A DNA stretch of 46,427 bases from CAYQQU01 sp964419545 (GTDB lineage Bacteria > Bacteroidota > Bacteroidia > Chitinophagales > Saprospiraceae), in contig CAYQQU010000047.1 of the NCBI GenBank assembly GCA_964419545.1, forward strand, positions 1-46,427, read 5' to 3'. Below, piece after piece: positions 32,959-42,119 of the stretch (position 1 is its first letter; every line of letters starts with the position of its first letter). The position numbers and the translations under genes are program-made. The notes beneath the pieces are model-generated. The model was not told the origin of the DNA. It did not search any database and worked only from the letters and a program-made list of their open reading frames with translations.

Positions 32959-34350
32959 TTAAGTGGATGGAACAAACTTGAGTTTGCCAAATTCCCGCCG
33001 GGCGTCCATCCATTTTTCAAAAATTTCCGTCACCTGTGGATTCTCCCGCCAGTTGTGAGCGATGCCTTCGATGGAGAGCAACTTTTCAAACAGCTCGTCC
33101 TGGGCCCTGCCTTCGCGCAATGCTTCGCGGTAAGGCAGGTGGCTGAACGTAACCATGGAGTAGAGGGGTAAAAAATCTTGCGGATATTTTTCCAGGAAAA
33201 AAGCCTCCATTTCTTTGCGCAGCAGGAAAGCAGGGTCGGCAACCAGATCGCGCATTTCAATGAAGTTGCGCAGCGCGAGGTCGGCGATGGCGTTGGCGTC
33301 ATCGGGGCGGGTACGGCTGAATTCGGGGATGATCTGCGACCAATCCTCATCGAACCGGTCCATCATCTCGTCCAGCAAGGTGCAATCTTCGAAGCCGGAA
33401 TTCATCCCTTGTCCGTAAAACGGCACGATGGCGTGCGAGGCGTCGCCGATGAGGAGTACAGCGTCTTCGTAGCGCCAGGGCCGGCAACGGATGGTGACCA
33501 GCGAAGCCGTGGGGTTTTGGTGAAAATCGGCCAGCAGGTCCGGCATCATGGCGGCGGCGTCGGGGAAGAACTGCTGGAAGAAGGACGTGATCTGAGCGTC
33601 GGTTTGCAGCTGTTCGAAAGCCTTTTCTCCTTCGTAGGGCAAAAACAGAGTGCAAGTGAAGCTGCCGTCCGGGTTGGGCAGGGCGATCAGCATAAAGTTA
33701 CCGCGCGGCCAGATGTGCAGCGCATTTTTATCGATGCGATGGCGGCCGTCGGGCAGCGCCGGAATGGTGAGTTCCTTGTAACCGTAATCGAGATATTGCT
33801 GCGAATAGTTGAAGCGCGGCGTTTTCATCAGGCTTTCCCGCACTGCGGAAAAAGCGCCGTCGGCTCCGAAGATGAGGGGCGCCGCAGCCCTGTGGCGCTC
33901 GCCGGTCTCGGCGTCTTCGAAATGCAGCGTTCGTGCATCCAGGTCGACGCGCCGGCACCGTTGGTTGAAGTGAAACCGGACCTTGTCGAAGCGGTCGGCG
34001 ATGTTGATCAGCTCGATGTTCAGGCCGCCCCGCGAAACGGAGTAGATCGCCTGGCCCTCCTGACCGTAAGGCTGGAAGGTCAGCGCCCCGGCCGTATCGT
34101 GCATCATCCTTCCGTGCATGGGAATGGCCTGCTCGCGGATTTTATCGAAAATGCCGGCCTTTTCCATAGCTTTCCAGCCGCGGTGGCTCATAGCCAGGTT
34201 GATCGACCGGCCACCGGCAAAACCGGCCTGCCGAACATCCGGGCGGCGCTCGTAAACGTCTACTTCGTAGCCGCGCTTGGCGAGCAGGATCGCCCAGAGA
34301 CTGCCAACCAATCCGGCTCCGACGACAATTGCTTTTTTTCGGTTATGCAT
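32959..34350 (-). CDS. kmo: Kynurenine 3-monooxygenase
   Basis: An FAD-dependent monooxygenase converting L-kynurenine to 3-hydroxykynurenine with NADPH and O2, in tryptophan breakdown. The 463-residue protein has the Rossmann FAD motif GAGLVGSLWAILLAKRGYEV (residues 10-29), and the second FAD motif GDASHAIVPFYGQGMNSGFE (about 306-325), which is diagnostic for KMO in its PFYGQGMN form. The length is usual. C-terminal helices (LYSMVTFSHLPYREAL) fit the substrate-lid region. It lies 53 bases upstream of the OmpA-like gene on the same strand and 30 bases after the PAP2-like gene. Other pathway genes are not in the window. Confidence 0.95.
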   Translation of the reverse strand: MHNRKKAIVVGAGLVGSLWAILLAKRGYEVDVYERRPDVRQAGFAGGRSINLAMSHRGWKAMEKAGIFDKIREQAIPMHGRMMHDTAGALTFQPYGQEGQAIYSVSRGGLNIELINIADRFDKVRFHFNQRCRRVDLDARTLHFEDAETGERHRAAAPLIFGADGAFSAVRESLMKTPRFNYSQQYLDYGYKELTIPALPDGRHRIDKNALHIWPRGNFMLIALPNPDGSFTCTLFLPYEGEKAFEQLQTDAQITSFFQQFFPDAAAMMPDLLADFHQNPTASLVTIRCRPWRYEDAVLLIGDASHAIVPFYGQGMNSGFEDCTLLDEMMDRFDEDWSQIIPEFSRTRPDDANAIADLALRNFIEMRDLVADPAFLLRKEMEAFFLEKYPQDFLPLYSMVTFSHLPYREALREGRAQDELFEKLLSIEGIAHNWRENPQVTEIFEKWMDARREFGKLKFVPST

Positions 34351-34380
34351 GCAAAGAAATATTGGTTAGGACGGCGGCGG

Positions 34381-35049
34381 CTAGAAAAGAAAACGCAACG
34401 CAATAAACTGCGCGGCAAACCCTACCAGAAACCCGCCGTAAAGATCGAGAGAATTGTGTGCGCTGAGCAGCAGGCGGGACGTTCCCACCAGCCCGGCCAG
34501 CACTATCGAAACCATCAGAATGATGTTCATGTTCAACTGAAAGGCCCCAAACCAGTATAAATCGATGGTAAAGGTATCGTAACTGAACAACAGCATGGTG
34601 ATCACAACCATGCCGACCAACCCGCCCATACCGACCGCGTGCGCACTGATCAGCGAAAAAATATTGATCAAAAAAGCCAGAAACAGCCCGATAGTGGCGC
34701 CCAGCACAAATGCCGTATAAGCAGTGGGCACCTGGGGGTTGTAAAGGAAGTTCTGGAACATCCAAAGGTAAAAGATACCGGTGATGATGTAGGGTACGAT
34801 GCGCTCGTGCCGGTCTTTCAATTCCACCGACGAAACGAGCCCCAGCAGCCGCAACATCGAAACCGCTACGGCGGGAATGAAAAAGGTAGACAGAAATATG
34901 CGCAGAATGAGCAGCCGGCTCAAAGGCTCCGAGATGCTGCTCACGCCAAAGAGATAGGGATTGACCAATAGCAGCAGCACCAGCATATACGTCAGTATCA
35001 GCAAGGGATGAAAAAGATAGGAGATGATCCGCGCCAGCATCTGCAACAT
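34381..35049 (-). CDS. PAP2-like integral membrane protein
   Basis: About six membrane helices fill the 222-residue product. Two signatures resemble the PAP2 (phosphatidic acid phosphatase) active site: SAHAVGMGG (in place of PSGH) and SRLLLSAHNSLDLYGG (SRxxxxxH pattern). The first motif deviates, so catalysis is uncertain, but the family in Bacteroidota is usually annotated as PAP2-like. Substrate would be a lipid phosphate, for example undecaprenyl pyrophosphate. I chose the ATG at 35049, which opens the first hydrophobic region; an ATG at 35103 adds 18 polar residues. Confidence 0.7.
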   Translation of the reverse strand: MLQMLARIISYLFHPLLILTYMLVLLLLVNPYLFGVSSISEPLSRLLILRIFLSTFFIPAVAVSMLRLLGLVSSVELKDRHERIVPYIITGIFYLWMFQNFLYNPQVPTAYTAFVLGATIGLFLAFLINIFSLISAHAVGMGGLVGMVVITMLLFSYDTFTIDLYWFGAFQLNMNIILMVSIVLAGLVGTSRLLLSAHNSLDLYGGFLVGFAAQFIALRFLF

Positions 35050-35233
35050 TTGCTTTTTCTTTGAAACATGGGTAAAGATAGCTCGATAATTAGGAACGAC
35101 CATTAAGCCGGCCCGGTTTTTCCCTTTTCGGGGCCGCCCCGGAAGCCTACCCTCCCCGGAAAACTATTTTTTCCGATATTGGGGATGATCCCTGGAGTAA
35201 GAGCTCATTGCTCTAAGTTATCCGAGTCGGGCC

Positions 35234-36667
35234 ATGAATAACCTGGAAGAAATATTCAGTAACACGCTTTTCACCATCGGTGACTTCCCGTTTTCCGTCG
35301 GGAACCTCACGATCATTATTTTCACCCTGCTCTTGCTGAGCGCCAGTTATCTCGTGTTGCAGCGCCGGCTGCTCCCGCTTTTCTTTTCCTTCCAGGACGT
35401 CAGCCCCAAGAATCAGCGCAGCATCCGGCAACTCACTCGCTTTTGCCTGCTCCTGATCCTGCTTTTTGTGCTGATCCCCAATGTCGGCCTCGATCTGATC
35501 CTTTACCAAAAAACAGACCCGGAAACGGAAGCGCCCGAAATACTGATCCGGGTTTCGCATGTTTTCGGCCTGATCCTCATCTGGCAGCTGGCCCGCCTGG
35601 CCGACCTTCTGCTGTCGAAGATCTATCTGAAAAATATTTTCGAGCAACGAGAGCGAAACAAACAACGGTCCATACGGTTCCAGTCGCCGGAAAAACTCAA
35701 GCAATTCAACAGCCGCGCCGTACAGTCGGTAGTATACCTGGTAGCAATTATCTTTATCGTGGGCGCCTTCAATGTGGACGGCGAAATTTTCTCTTTTAAG
35801 GTCGGAGAGAACAACATTCAGGTCACCGTAAGCAACATCCTCTTTGCGGTCCTGGTATTGCTGATCGCCCAGTTGTTCAACTGGGTGCTCATTCAGCTCT
35901 TGCTGTTCCGCTATTATCAGCGCAAGCAGATCGATATCGGTTCGCAATACGCCATTAACCAGCTACTGCGTTACACCACTTACGTCATCGCCGTCATCGT
36001 CGCGCTGCAATCGCTCGGCATCAATATGACGCTGGTCTGGGGGGGCGCCGCCGCCCTGCTTCTGGGCGTAGGTCTTGGTTTACAACAAACCTTCAATGAT
36101 TTCTTCTCCGGCGTGCTGCTCTTGCTCGAACGCTCCGTAGAAGTGGGCGATGTCGTGGACGTAGGCGGCGTGGTGGGCACGGTGCGACGCATCGGGTTGC
36201 GTACGTCCAAAGTACAGACGCGGGACAACATCATTGTCATCCTGCCCAACTCGAAGCTGGTGGTCGACAGCGTTATCAACTGGAGCCATAACGACAACAA
36301 GGCCCGGTTTCACGTGGGCGTCGGCGTGGCTTACGGCTCCGATACCAAGCTCGTGGAGAAACTCCTCATCGAAGTCGCCAAAAAGGAAGAACGGGTATTG
36401 GATTTCCCGTCTCCTTTTGTCCGCTTCGTCAATTTCGGGAATTCCTCGCTCGACTTCGAGCTCCATTTCTGGTCGCAGGATTTTATTCCCATCGAAGACG
36501 TCAAAAGCAACCTTCGTTTTGCTATTGATACGGTTTTCCGCGAACACGACGTCACCATCCCGTTCCCGCAGCGCGACCTATGGTTCAAGAACGACCTGCA
36601 GCAGCGCGATCACCAAAACGACCTCGGAAAAGCGGTAGAACAACAAACGGGCGCCGGCGACGAATAG
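35234..36667 (+). CDS. MscS-family mechanosensitive ion channel
   Basis: The 477-residue channel protein relieves osmotic pressure. N-terminal membrane helices (about 20-40, 70-90, 110-130, 160-180, 195-220) precede the pore helix and the MscS core: GGAAALLLGVGLGLQQTFND (TM3 with Gly/Ala packing) followed by FFSGVLLLLERSVEVGDVVD, then the beta domain (VGTVRRIGLRTSKVQTRDN, ILPNSKLVVDSVINWS) and the C-terminal alpha/beta cage domain. It is longer than E. coli MscS (286 residues) because of extra N-terminal helices, as in many MscS-like proteins. ATG at 35234. Confidence 0.93.
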   Translation: MNNLEEIFSNTLFTIGDFPFSVGNLTIIIFTLLLLSASYLVLQRRLLPLFFSFQDVSPKNQRSIRQLTRFCLLLILLFVLIPNVGLDLILYQKTDPETEAPEILIRVSHVFGLILIWQLARLADLLLSKIYLKNIFEQRERNKQRSIRFQSPEKLKQFNSRAVQSVVYLVAIIFIVGAFNVDGEIFSFKVGENNIQVTVSNILFAVLVLLIAQLFNWVLIQLLLFRYYQRKQIDIGSQYAINQLLRYTTYVIAVIVALQSLGINMTLVWGGAAALLLGVGLGLQQTFNDFFSGVLLLLERSVEVGDVVDVGGVVGTVRRIGLRTSKVQTRDNIIVILPNSKLVVDSVINWSHNDNKARFHVGVGVAYGSDTKLVEKLLIEVAKKEERVLDFPSPFVRFVNFGNSSLDFELHFWSQDFIPIEDVKSNLRFAIDTVFREHDVTIPFPQRDLWFKNDLQQRDHQNDLGKAVEQQTGAGDE

Positions 36668-36784
36668 GGCTATTCAACCTATGCGGGCAAAATTTCCCTA
36701 ACCCCGGCCGGCCTTTCCTTCGGTCGGTTCAGGTAAACCCGTCTTCGCATCGCTCTTCCCGGGTAATCCTTCCGGCTTCCATTC

Positions 36785-37597
36785 TCAATCCAGCAGGCGC
36801 TTAATGCGGGCGTACTCTCGCGGATTGGTATCCTGGCCGGTGCAGCCCATTTCGCGGGCTCTGGCTTCGATTTTCCGGACGCGGTCGCCGGGGTTGGGGT
36901 GGGTGCTCAGAAAGGCCGGCGGTGTCGGCTGGCCTTCCATCTTTTTAAAGAAGCCGGCGGCGCCGGCGGCGTTGTAGCTCGTTTCACAAAGGTAGACGAC
37001 GGAGTATTCGTCCGCTTCGGTTTCGTGGTTACGGCTGAATGTGAGCTGGATCAGGCCCAGCGCGATCTGTTCGAGCATGCCGGGATCGCTGCGCCCGGTG
37101 ACGATGCTGGTGAGGGCGGAGAGGCCGTACACCTTGGTCATCTGACGCGTAGAATGGCGCAGGGCGGAATGGGCTATTTCGTGCCCCATGACGCCGGCCA
37201 GCTGATCTTCGGAGTCCAGAAATTTAATGAGGCCGGTGTATACGTAGATAAATCCGCCCGGCGTGGCGAAAGCGTTGAGGGTTTCGTCGTCGTCGATAAT
37301 TTTCACTTCCCAGGCAAATTCGTCGGCATAGCTCACTTTGCCGGTATTCAGCAGCTTCTGGGTGATGTTGCGAATGTATTGGTAGGCTTCTTCGTTCCCT
37401 CTCTCGGGCAACACGGGAAACTCATTGGGTTGGCTGGCGATTTCCTGGCTGACCTGCCGGCCCAGCTCCAGGTCTTGTTCGGGGGTGAAAAGGTTGATGC
37501 CGCCCCCTTTGCCAGAGCCGCAGCCGCCTAGAGTAAGTACGATCAACAATCCGAATAGTGAAAAATTGATGGCACGCATAGCGTTTGGTTTTTTCAT
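36785..37597 (-). CDS. M48-family metalloprotease lipoprotein
   Basis: A periplasmic zinc protease of 270 residues. The signal peptide ends with lipobox LGGC (Cys 26). The zinc motif HEIAH lies at 139-143 (GVMGHEIAHSALRH), with the third ligand in NHETEADEYSV about 55 residues later, the standard M48B (LoiP/BepA-like) arrangement. LNAFATPGGFIYVYTGLI is also a family hallmark. Such enzymes degrade misfolded outer-membrane proteins. The start at 37597 or the second Met (37579) both keep the signal peptide. It is probably transcribed alone from a promoter near 37640. Confidence 0.93.
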   Translation of the reverse strand: MKKPNAMRAINFSLFGLLIVLTLGGCGSGKGGGINLFTPEQDLELGRQVSQEIASQPNEFPVLPERGNEEAYQYIRNITQKLLNTGKVSYADEFAWEVKIIDDDETLNAFATPGGFIYVYTGLIKFLDSEDQLAGVMGHEIAHSALRHSTRQMTKVYGLSALTSIVTGRSDPGMLEQIALGLIQLTFSRNHETEADEYSVVYLCETSYNAAGAAGFFKKMEGQPTPPAFLSTHPNPGDRVRKIEARAREMGCTGQDTNPREYARIKRLLD

Positions 37598-37635
37598 TTA
37601 TTGACGTCCGGGTAAGCACCTGGTAACGTCTTTCC

Positions 37636-37643
37636 CAAAGGTA
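37636..37643 (-). promoter_or_regulatory. -7 box of the M48 protease gene
   Basis: The complement reads TACCTTTG, matching TAnnTTTG, about 40 bases upstream of the protease start. No well-spaced TTG is visible. Confidence 0.35.
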
Positions 37644-37669
37644 ACGAGATTTTTTTGCGGATTAGTGAG

Positions 37670-39172
37670 TCAACCCTCCGGTTGCCAGTCCCTGCGACGT
37701 AAGAAAGCGACCGTCGTCCGGATATCATCGCTGAGCACCCGGTCGTGATCGAGCGGCGGTACTTCCTTCCGGTAGGCCGACAGCACGGCCTCCAGGGCAG
37801 GCGAAGTACGGGCCGGGCGCCGCAGCGACAGGGCCTGCGCCGCCGTCATGAATTCGATCGCCAGCAGATTTTCCAGGTTTTCCACTACCCGCAGCAGTTT
37901 GGTGGCTGCATTGGCGGACATGCTGACGTGGTCCTCCTGTCCGTTGCTGGAGGTGATCGAATCTACGGAGGCCGGCGTACAGAGCTGTTTGTTCTGGCTG
38001 ACGATGGCCGCGGCCGTGTATTGGGGGATCATCAGGCCGCTATGCAAGCCCGGTCGCTGGGTCAGGAATACCGGCAAGCCGCGGTTGCCGCTCAGCAGCT
38101 GGTAGGTACGGCGTTCCGAGATACTGCCGAGCTCGGCGAGGGCGATGGCGAGGTAGTCGAAGACGAGGGCGAGCGGCTGGGCGTGAAAATTGCCGCCGGA
38201 GAGGATAGCGTCTTCCTCCGGAAAAATATTGGGATTGTCGGTTACCGAATTGACCTCGTCGAGCACCACCGAGCGGGCATGCGCCAGCGCCGCCATCGAG
38301 GCGCCGTGCACCTGCGGCACGCAGCGAAAAGCGTAAGGGTCCTGTACTTGCGCTTTTTCTACTTTTTCCAATTCACTTCCCGCCAGCCACCGGCGCACGG
38401 CGCGGGCCACCTCGCGCTGGCCGGCCTGGGGCCGGATACGCTGCAGCCGGTCGTCGAAGGGCGACCGCAGCCCGTGAAAAACATCCAGCGAGAGCGCCGC
38501 ACAAAGGTTCGCCAGGTTCAGCAGCCGCCCGGCCTGCCCAACACACCAGACGCCATAGGCGCCGGAAAACTGGGTGCCGTTTACCAGGGCCAGCCCTTCT
38601 TTGCTCTCCAGGCGCAGGGGCGTCAGGCCCGCAGCAGCCAGCGCCGCGGCGGCCGGCTGCTTCACGCCGCGGTGGCGCACCGCTCCCAGCCCGATCAGGG
38701 GAAGGCTGAAGTGGGCCAGGGGCGCCAGATCGCCGGAAGCCCCCAGGGACCCCTGCTCGAAAACGACGGGCAGTATTTCGAGATTGTAAAAATCGACCAG
38801 CCGGCGCGCCAGCGCCAGGCGCACTCCGGAATAGCCCAGGGCCAGGCTTTTTACTTTGAGAAAAAGCATGAGCCGCACGATCTCCGGCGGCGCTTCCGGG
38901 CCGGCGCCGCAGGCGTGCGATTGTACGAGGTTGTACTGAAGCTGCTGTGTCTCTTCCGGGCTGATGCGAATATCGCACAAGGCGCCAAAACCGGTATTGA
39001 TGCCGTAATAGCGCGCGTCGGATTGGTTGAGTTTCCGCTCCAGGTACGAGCGGCATTGCCGGATGCGCTGTTCGCTTTCGGAGGAGAGGCCGATGGGCGC
39101 GCCCTCGCGAAGCAGGGCCTCCACATCCGGCCAGGCCAGCGGCCCGGAGCTAATGTAATAAGTTGGTTTCAT
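37670..39172 (-). CDS. hutH: Histidine ammonia-lyase (aromatic amino acid lyase)
   Basis: Removes ammonia from L-histidine to give urocanate, the first step of histidine breakdown. The 500-residue protein carries the MIO-forming triad Ala-Ser-Gly at 145-147 (GSLGASGDLAPLAH), the catalytic Tyr region YYGINTGFGALCD (55-67), NGTQF-type loop (LALVNGTQFSGAYG) and QEDHVSMSANAA near the C-terminus, which is typical for HAL. The length is normal. The other hut genes are not adjacent here. A Phe/Tyr lyase is a less likely alternative, as QEDH and length favour HAL. Confidence 0.92.
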   Translation of the reverse strand: MKPTYYISSGPLAWPDVEALLREGAPIGLSSESEQRIRQCRSYLERKLNQSDARYYGINTGFGALCDIRISPEETQQLQYNLVQSHACGAGPEAPPEIVRLMLFLKVKSLALGYSGVRLALARRLVDFYNLEILPVVFEQGSLGASGDLAPLAHFSLPLIGLGAVRHRGVKQPAAAALAAAGLTPLRLESKEGLALVNGTQFSGAYGVWCVGQAGRLLNLANLCAALSLDVFHGLRSPFDDRLQRIRPQAGQREVARAVRRWLAGSELEKVEKAQVQDPYAFRCVPQVHGASMAALAHARSVVLDEVNSVTDNPNIFPEEDAILSGGNFHAQPLALVFDYLAIALAELGSISERRTYQLLSGNRGLPVFLTQRPGLHSGLMIPQYTAAAIVSQNKQLCTPASVDSITSSNGQEDHVSMSANAATKLLRVVENLENLLAIEFMTAAQALSLRRPARTSPALEAVLSAYRKEVPPLDHDRVLSDDIRTTVAFLRRRDWQPEG

Positions 39173-39453
39173 AACTGTACTTGGTTAGAGATCGCTGTAT
39201 GACGCTGCGGGCGAAGTTAGAATTAATTGCCCTAATCGGCTAAGAGAAAGTTAAAAACCGCCGGGGCCCGTTAAACATTAGTTAAATCGCCGGACAGCCC
39301 GGCAACTGCATTCCTCCCAACTCGTTAATATTGTGGATGTTCCGATAAGGTGATCCGCGGCGACGCCGGCATTTTGCCGTCCGGCGCGCCAAAGCAGGGA
39401 AAATCTTGTAATTTTATTTCCCGAGGTTGATCAAAAACAAAAACGAGCCATTT

Positions 39454-39984
39454 ATGACAAAGATTCAAAAGATCGTACTCCGTAGCTTCGCCATCCTGGC
39501 CATCGGCCTGTTGCTGAGCTGGAAAGCCGAAGCCCAGCGTATTGCTTACGTCGATATCAACACCGTTCTCGAAAGCATTGACGAATACCAGGCCGCCCAG
39601 GAAGAACTCGACCGGCAGGCCGCCAAATGGCGCCAGGATATTGCCCAGGAATACGATGACATCAAAGGAATGTACAACCGCTACCAGGCCGAACAGGTAT
39701 TGCTCAGTGATGAAGCCCGCCAACAACGGGAAGAAGAGATCATGGCAAGAGAAAAAGCCGTGCGCGACAAACAGCGCGAGAAGTTCGGCCCCGAAGGCGA
39801 ATTGTTCCAGCGCCGCCAGGAACTGGTGCGCCCCATTCAGGAACGCGTATACCTCGCCATCGAAACGTATGCTAAAGATCGCGGGTACGATTTTATTTTC
39901 GACCGGTCAGGCTCTGCGGGAATCATTTTCTCCAACCCGCAGTACGATAAAACCGAAGACATCATGGAGATGGTGAAAGAATAG
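39454..39984 (+). CDS. OmpH/Skp-family periplasmic chaperone
   Basis: From ATG 39454 the product (176 residues) has a signal peptide (TKIQKIVLRSFAILAIGLLL, cleaved after EAQ), the short beta-strand RIAYVDINTVLESIDEYQAA, a long coiled-coil arm (residues about 45-125) and the returning strand YDFIFDRSGSAGIIFSNPQY. This is the Skp layout, a trimeric jellyfish-like holdase for outer-membrane proteins. The tail differs slightly from the next gene. The start at 39454 is chosen because it begins the basic n-region. Confidence 0.9.
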   Translation: MTKIQKIVLRSFAILAIGLLLSWKAEAQRIAYVDINTVLESIDEYQAAQEELDRQAAKWRQDIAQEYDDIKGMYNRYQAEQVLLSDEARQQREEEIMAREKAVRDKQREKFGPEGELFQRRQELVRPIQERVYLAIETYAKDRGYDFIFDRSGSAGIIFSNPQYDKTEDIMEMVKE

Positions 39985-40049
39985 CCATGACCGTTCCGAA
40001 AAAAAACTTAATTTCGCTCCCGTTTTTATCCAATCAAAACACTAGAAAA

Positions 40050-40562
40050 ATGAAGAGCCTTTTTAAGGGTACTAGCCTCTTGGTCGCCCTTGTTTTAGTT
40101 GCTTTCACGTTGCCCATGCAAGCCCAGAAGTTCGGTTACCTCAATTCGGCGGAAATCCTCTCCGAACTGCCGGACGTCAAACAGGCCGACGCCAACCTGG
40201 AGGCCCTGCAAAAGCAACTGCAGAAGAAAGGGCAGAGCATGGTAGAAAAGCTGCAGCAGGAATACGGCCAGGTACAGCGCCAGATCGAAGCCGGCGACCT
40301 TTCTCCCAAACAACAGGAAGAGAAAGCCCAGGAGCTGAAAGAAAAGGAGATGGAGATCGCTCAGTTTGAACAGGATATGATGAAACAAATCCAGGACAAG
40401 CGAAGCGAATTGCTGGAGCCCATCTACGCCAAAGTCAACGACGCCATCGAAGCGGTTGCCAAAGAGAACGGCTATCAGTTCATCTTCGATAAAGGCGTCT
40501 TGCTGTACTACCAGGATTCGCAGGACGTCAGCTCTTTGGTAAGAGCAAAACTCGGCCTTTAA
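40050..40562 (+). CDS. OmpH/Skp-family periplasmic chaperone, second copy
   Basis: The product of 170 residues from ATG 40050 has a signal peptide ending MQAQ, the strand KFGYLNSAEILSELPDVKQA, an acidic/Gln-rich coiled coil (e.g. EKLQQEYGQVQRQIEAGDLS) and the closing strand NGYQFIFDKGVLLYYQDSQD. It is paralogous to the preceding gene (40% range by eye in the strands), 65 bases apart, so they are probably one transcript. Pairs of OmpH genes next to murI are a frequent Bacteroidota arrangement. Confidence 0.9.
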   Translation: MKSLFKGTSLLVALVLVAFTLPMQAQKFGYLNSAEILSELPDVKQADANLEALQKQLQKKGQSMVEKLQQEYGQVQRQIEAGDLSPKQQEEKAQELKEKEMEIAQFEQDMMKQIQDKRSELLEPIYAKVNDAIEAVAKENGYQFIFDKGVLLYYQDSQDVSSLVRAKLGL

Positions 40563-40567
40563 TTGCA

Positions 40568-41374
40568 GTGACCACCCATTTGCCAATCGGCATTTTTGAC
40601 TCCGGCATTGGCGGCCTGACGGTCGCCAATGCCGTTGCTCAACGACTTCCTCTGCAACCCATTTTGTACTTCGGTGATGCGGGTCGCGCCCCATACGGCT
40701 TGAAACCGGCTCACCTGATCCGCGACTATGCCCATCAGATCAGTCGCTTTCTCTTCGACCACCATTGCCCACTGATCATCGTCGCCTGCAATACGGCCTC
40801 CGCCGCCGCCCTGAACGCATTGCGCCAGACCTGGCCGGAAGCGTCCTTCGTCGGAATGGAGCCGGCCGTAAAACCGGCCGCCGCCGCCACCCGCGCCGGA
40901 AAGGTGGGAGTGCTGGCTACCCGGGGCACCTTCCAGAGCGAACGCTACGAACAATTGCTGGAACGCTACGGCCGCCACATCGAGGTGTTCGAAGACCCCT
41001 GCATCGGATTGGTGGAATTGATCGAAAGCGGCGCTGCCGAAGCTCCGGCTACCGAAGCCCTCTTGCGGCGGGTGCTCGACCCTATGCTCGCAAAGGGCGT
41101 CGATACCCTCGTGCTCGGGTGCACCCACTATCCTTTTGCCGCTCCCATTATTCGCAGGATCGCCGGGCCGAAAGTGGCCGTTATCGACCCTGCTCCCGCA
41201 GTGGCTCGCCAGGCTGCCCGCGTGCGCGCCCAGCTGGCGCAAAGCCCGCCGGAATTAGCAGGCTCCGTCAGGCACCGGTTCGTCGCCACCGGCAATTACG
41301 ACAAAATGCAAAGCGCCGTCGATCACTTTTTCGGGCCGGGTTATCCGGTGGAGCCGGCTACCCTGCCGGTCTGA
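40568..41374 (+). CDS. murI: Glutamate racemase
   Basis: Interconverts L- and D-glutamate for peptidoglycan precursor synthesis in the cytosol. The 268-residue protein has IFDSGIGGLTVANAV (catalytic Asp region, residues 9-23), the first catalytic Cys74 in VACNTASAAAL, and the second, Cys185, in LGCTHYPF. The GTG at 40568 is used as start, five bases after the second OmpH gene; it lies just before the conserved IGIFDSGIGG. The length is normal. The location behind the envelope chaperones suggests a single envelope operon. Confidence 0.95.
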   Translation: MTTHLPIGIFDSGIGGLTVANAVAQRLPLQPILYFGDAGRAPYGLKPAHLIRDYAHQISRFLFDHHCPLIIVACNTASAAALNALRQTWPEASFVGMEPAVKPAAAATRAGKVGVLATRGTFQSERYEQLLERYGRHIEVFEDPCIGLVELIESGAAEAPATEALLRRVLDPMLAKGVDTLVLGCTHYPFAAPIIRRIAGPKVAVIDPAPAVARQAARVRAQLAQSPPELAGSVRHRFVATGNYDKMQSAVDHFFGPGYPVEPATLPV

Positions 41375-41384
41375 GCAATACTGC

Positions 41385-42119
41385 TTATTGAGCGGGGGCT
41401 TCCTCCCGTTCGCTCTCACAAGCCTCCGCGCGCAGACTGAATCGCACGTACTTAATGGATTTTCCTGCCGCCAGGTGCATTTTTTCGTAGTAAGTCTGAA
41501 TGGCCAGCACGTCGTCCGGCAGTTCTCCTTCGTAGATGGCTTCGTTGCGGTAAAGCAGGGCAGCAGCCGGATATTCGCGCAGCACCTCCAGGGTAAACTC
41601 GTAGAGTCGCAGTTCGTCCGTTTTCAGGTGAACCTGTCCCTCGTCCCGGATTATTTTCCGGTAACGGTCGAGGAAAACAGGAGCAGTCAGCCGTCGATTA
41701 GCTTTGCTTTTGCGCAGGAAAGGGTCGGGGAAGGTGATCCAGATCTCACTGATCTCTTTCGGGGCAAAAAACAAGGCGATCTGTTCGATGCGGGTGCGCA
41801 GAAAAGCCGCGTTGTTCAGCCGCTCGGCGAGCGCCTGGCGCGCGCCTTTCCAGATGCGGGCGCCTTTGATATCCACGCCGATGAAGTTGCGCCCGGGGTA
41901 TTTCCTGGCCAGGTCGAGGGTGTACTCGCCGCGGCCACAGGCCAGCTCCAGGGTAATGGGATTGCGATTGCCGAAGTGCCGCTCCCCCCAGCAGCCCCGC
42001 AGGTCGACCGGCTCGGCATCGAGGCCCACCAAGCCGGGGTTGCCGGCGTCGTAATTTTCATAAACGTTAGGAAAAGTAAGGAGCTCCGCAAATTTTTGGA
42101 GTTTGTTCCGCCTACTCAT
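41385..42119 (-). CDS. trmB: tRNA (guanine-N7-)-methyltransferase
   Basis: Methylates G46 of tRNAs using S-adenosylmethionine. The 244-residue protein has the SAM-binding motif LELACGRGEYTLDLARKYPG, FIGVDIKGARIWKGARQAL (motif with the acidic residue), and IWITFPDPFLRKSKANRRLT, the diagnostic TrmB PDPxxKxxxxxRR segment. C-terminal part VHLKTDELRLYEFTLE is also typical. Its ATG overlaps the stop of the upstream hydrolase gene (ATGA, 42116-42119), so both are translated from one transcript. A polar acidic tail of about 15 residues is extra. Confidence 0.95.
   Translation of the reverse strand: MSRRNKLQKFAELLTFPNVYENYDAGNPGLVGLDAEPVDLRGCWGERHFGNRNPITLELACGRGEYTLDLARKYPGRNFIGVDIKGARIWKGARQALAERLNNAAFLRTRIEQIALFFAPKEISEIWITFPDPFLRKSKANRRLTAPVFLDRYRKIIRDEGQVHLKTDELRLYEFTLEVLREYPAAALLYRNEAIYEGELPDDVLAIQTYYEKMHLAAGKSIKYVRFSLRAEACESEREEAPAQ

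Noticed and set aside
33178..34560. Long plus-strand frame (460 codons) antisense to kmo
   Set aside because: GC-rich genes give long antisense frames; the minus-strand protein has complete FAD motifs, and the antisense product has no recognisable domain.
37745..39202. Long plus-strand frame (485 codons) antisense to hutH
   Set aside because: It mirrors the histidine ammonia-lyase gene, which carries the MIO triad; the antisense product is Arg/Gln-rich without domains.
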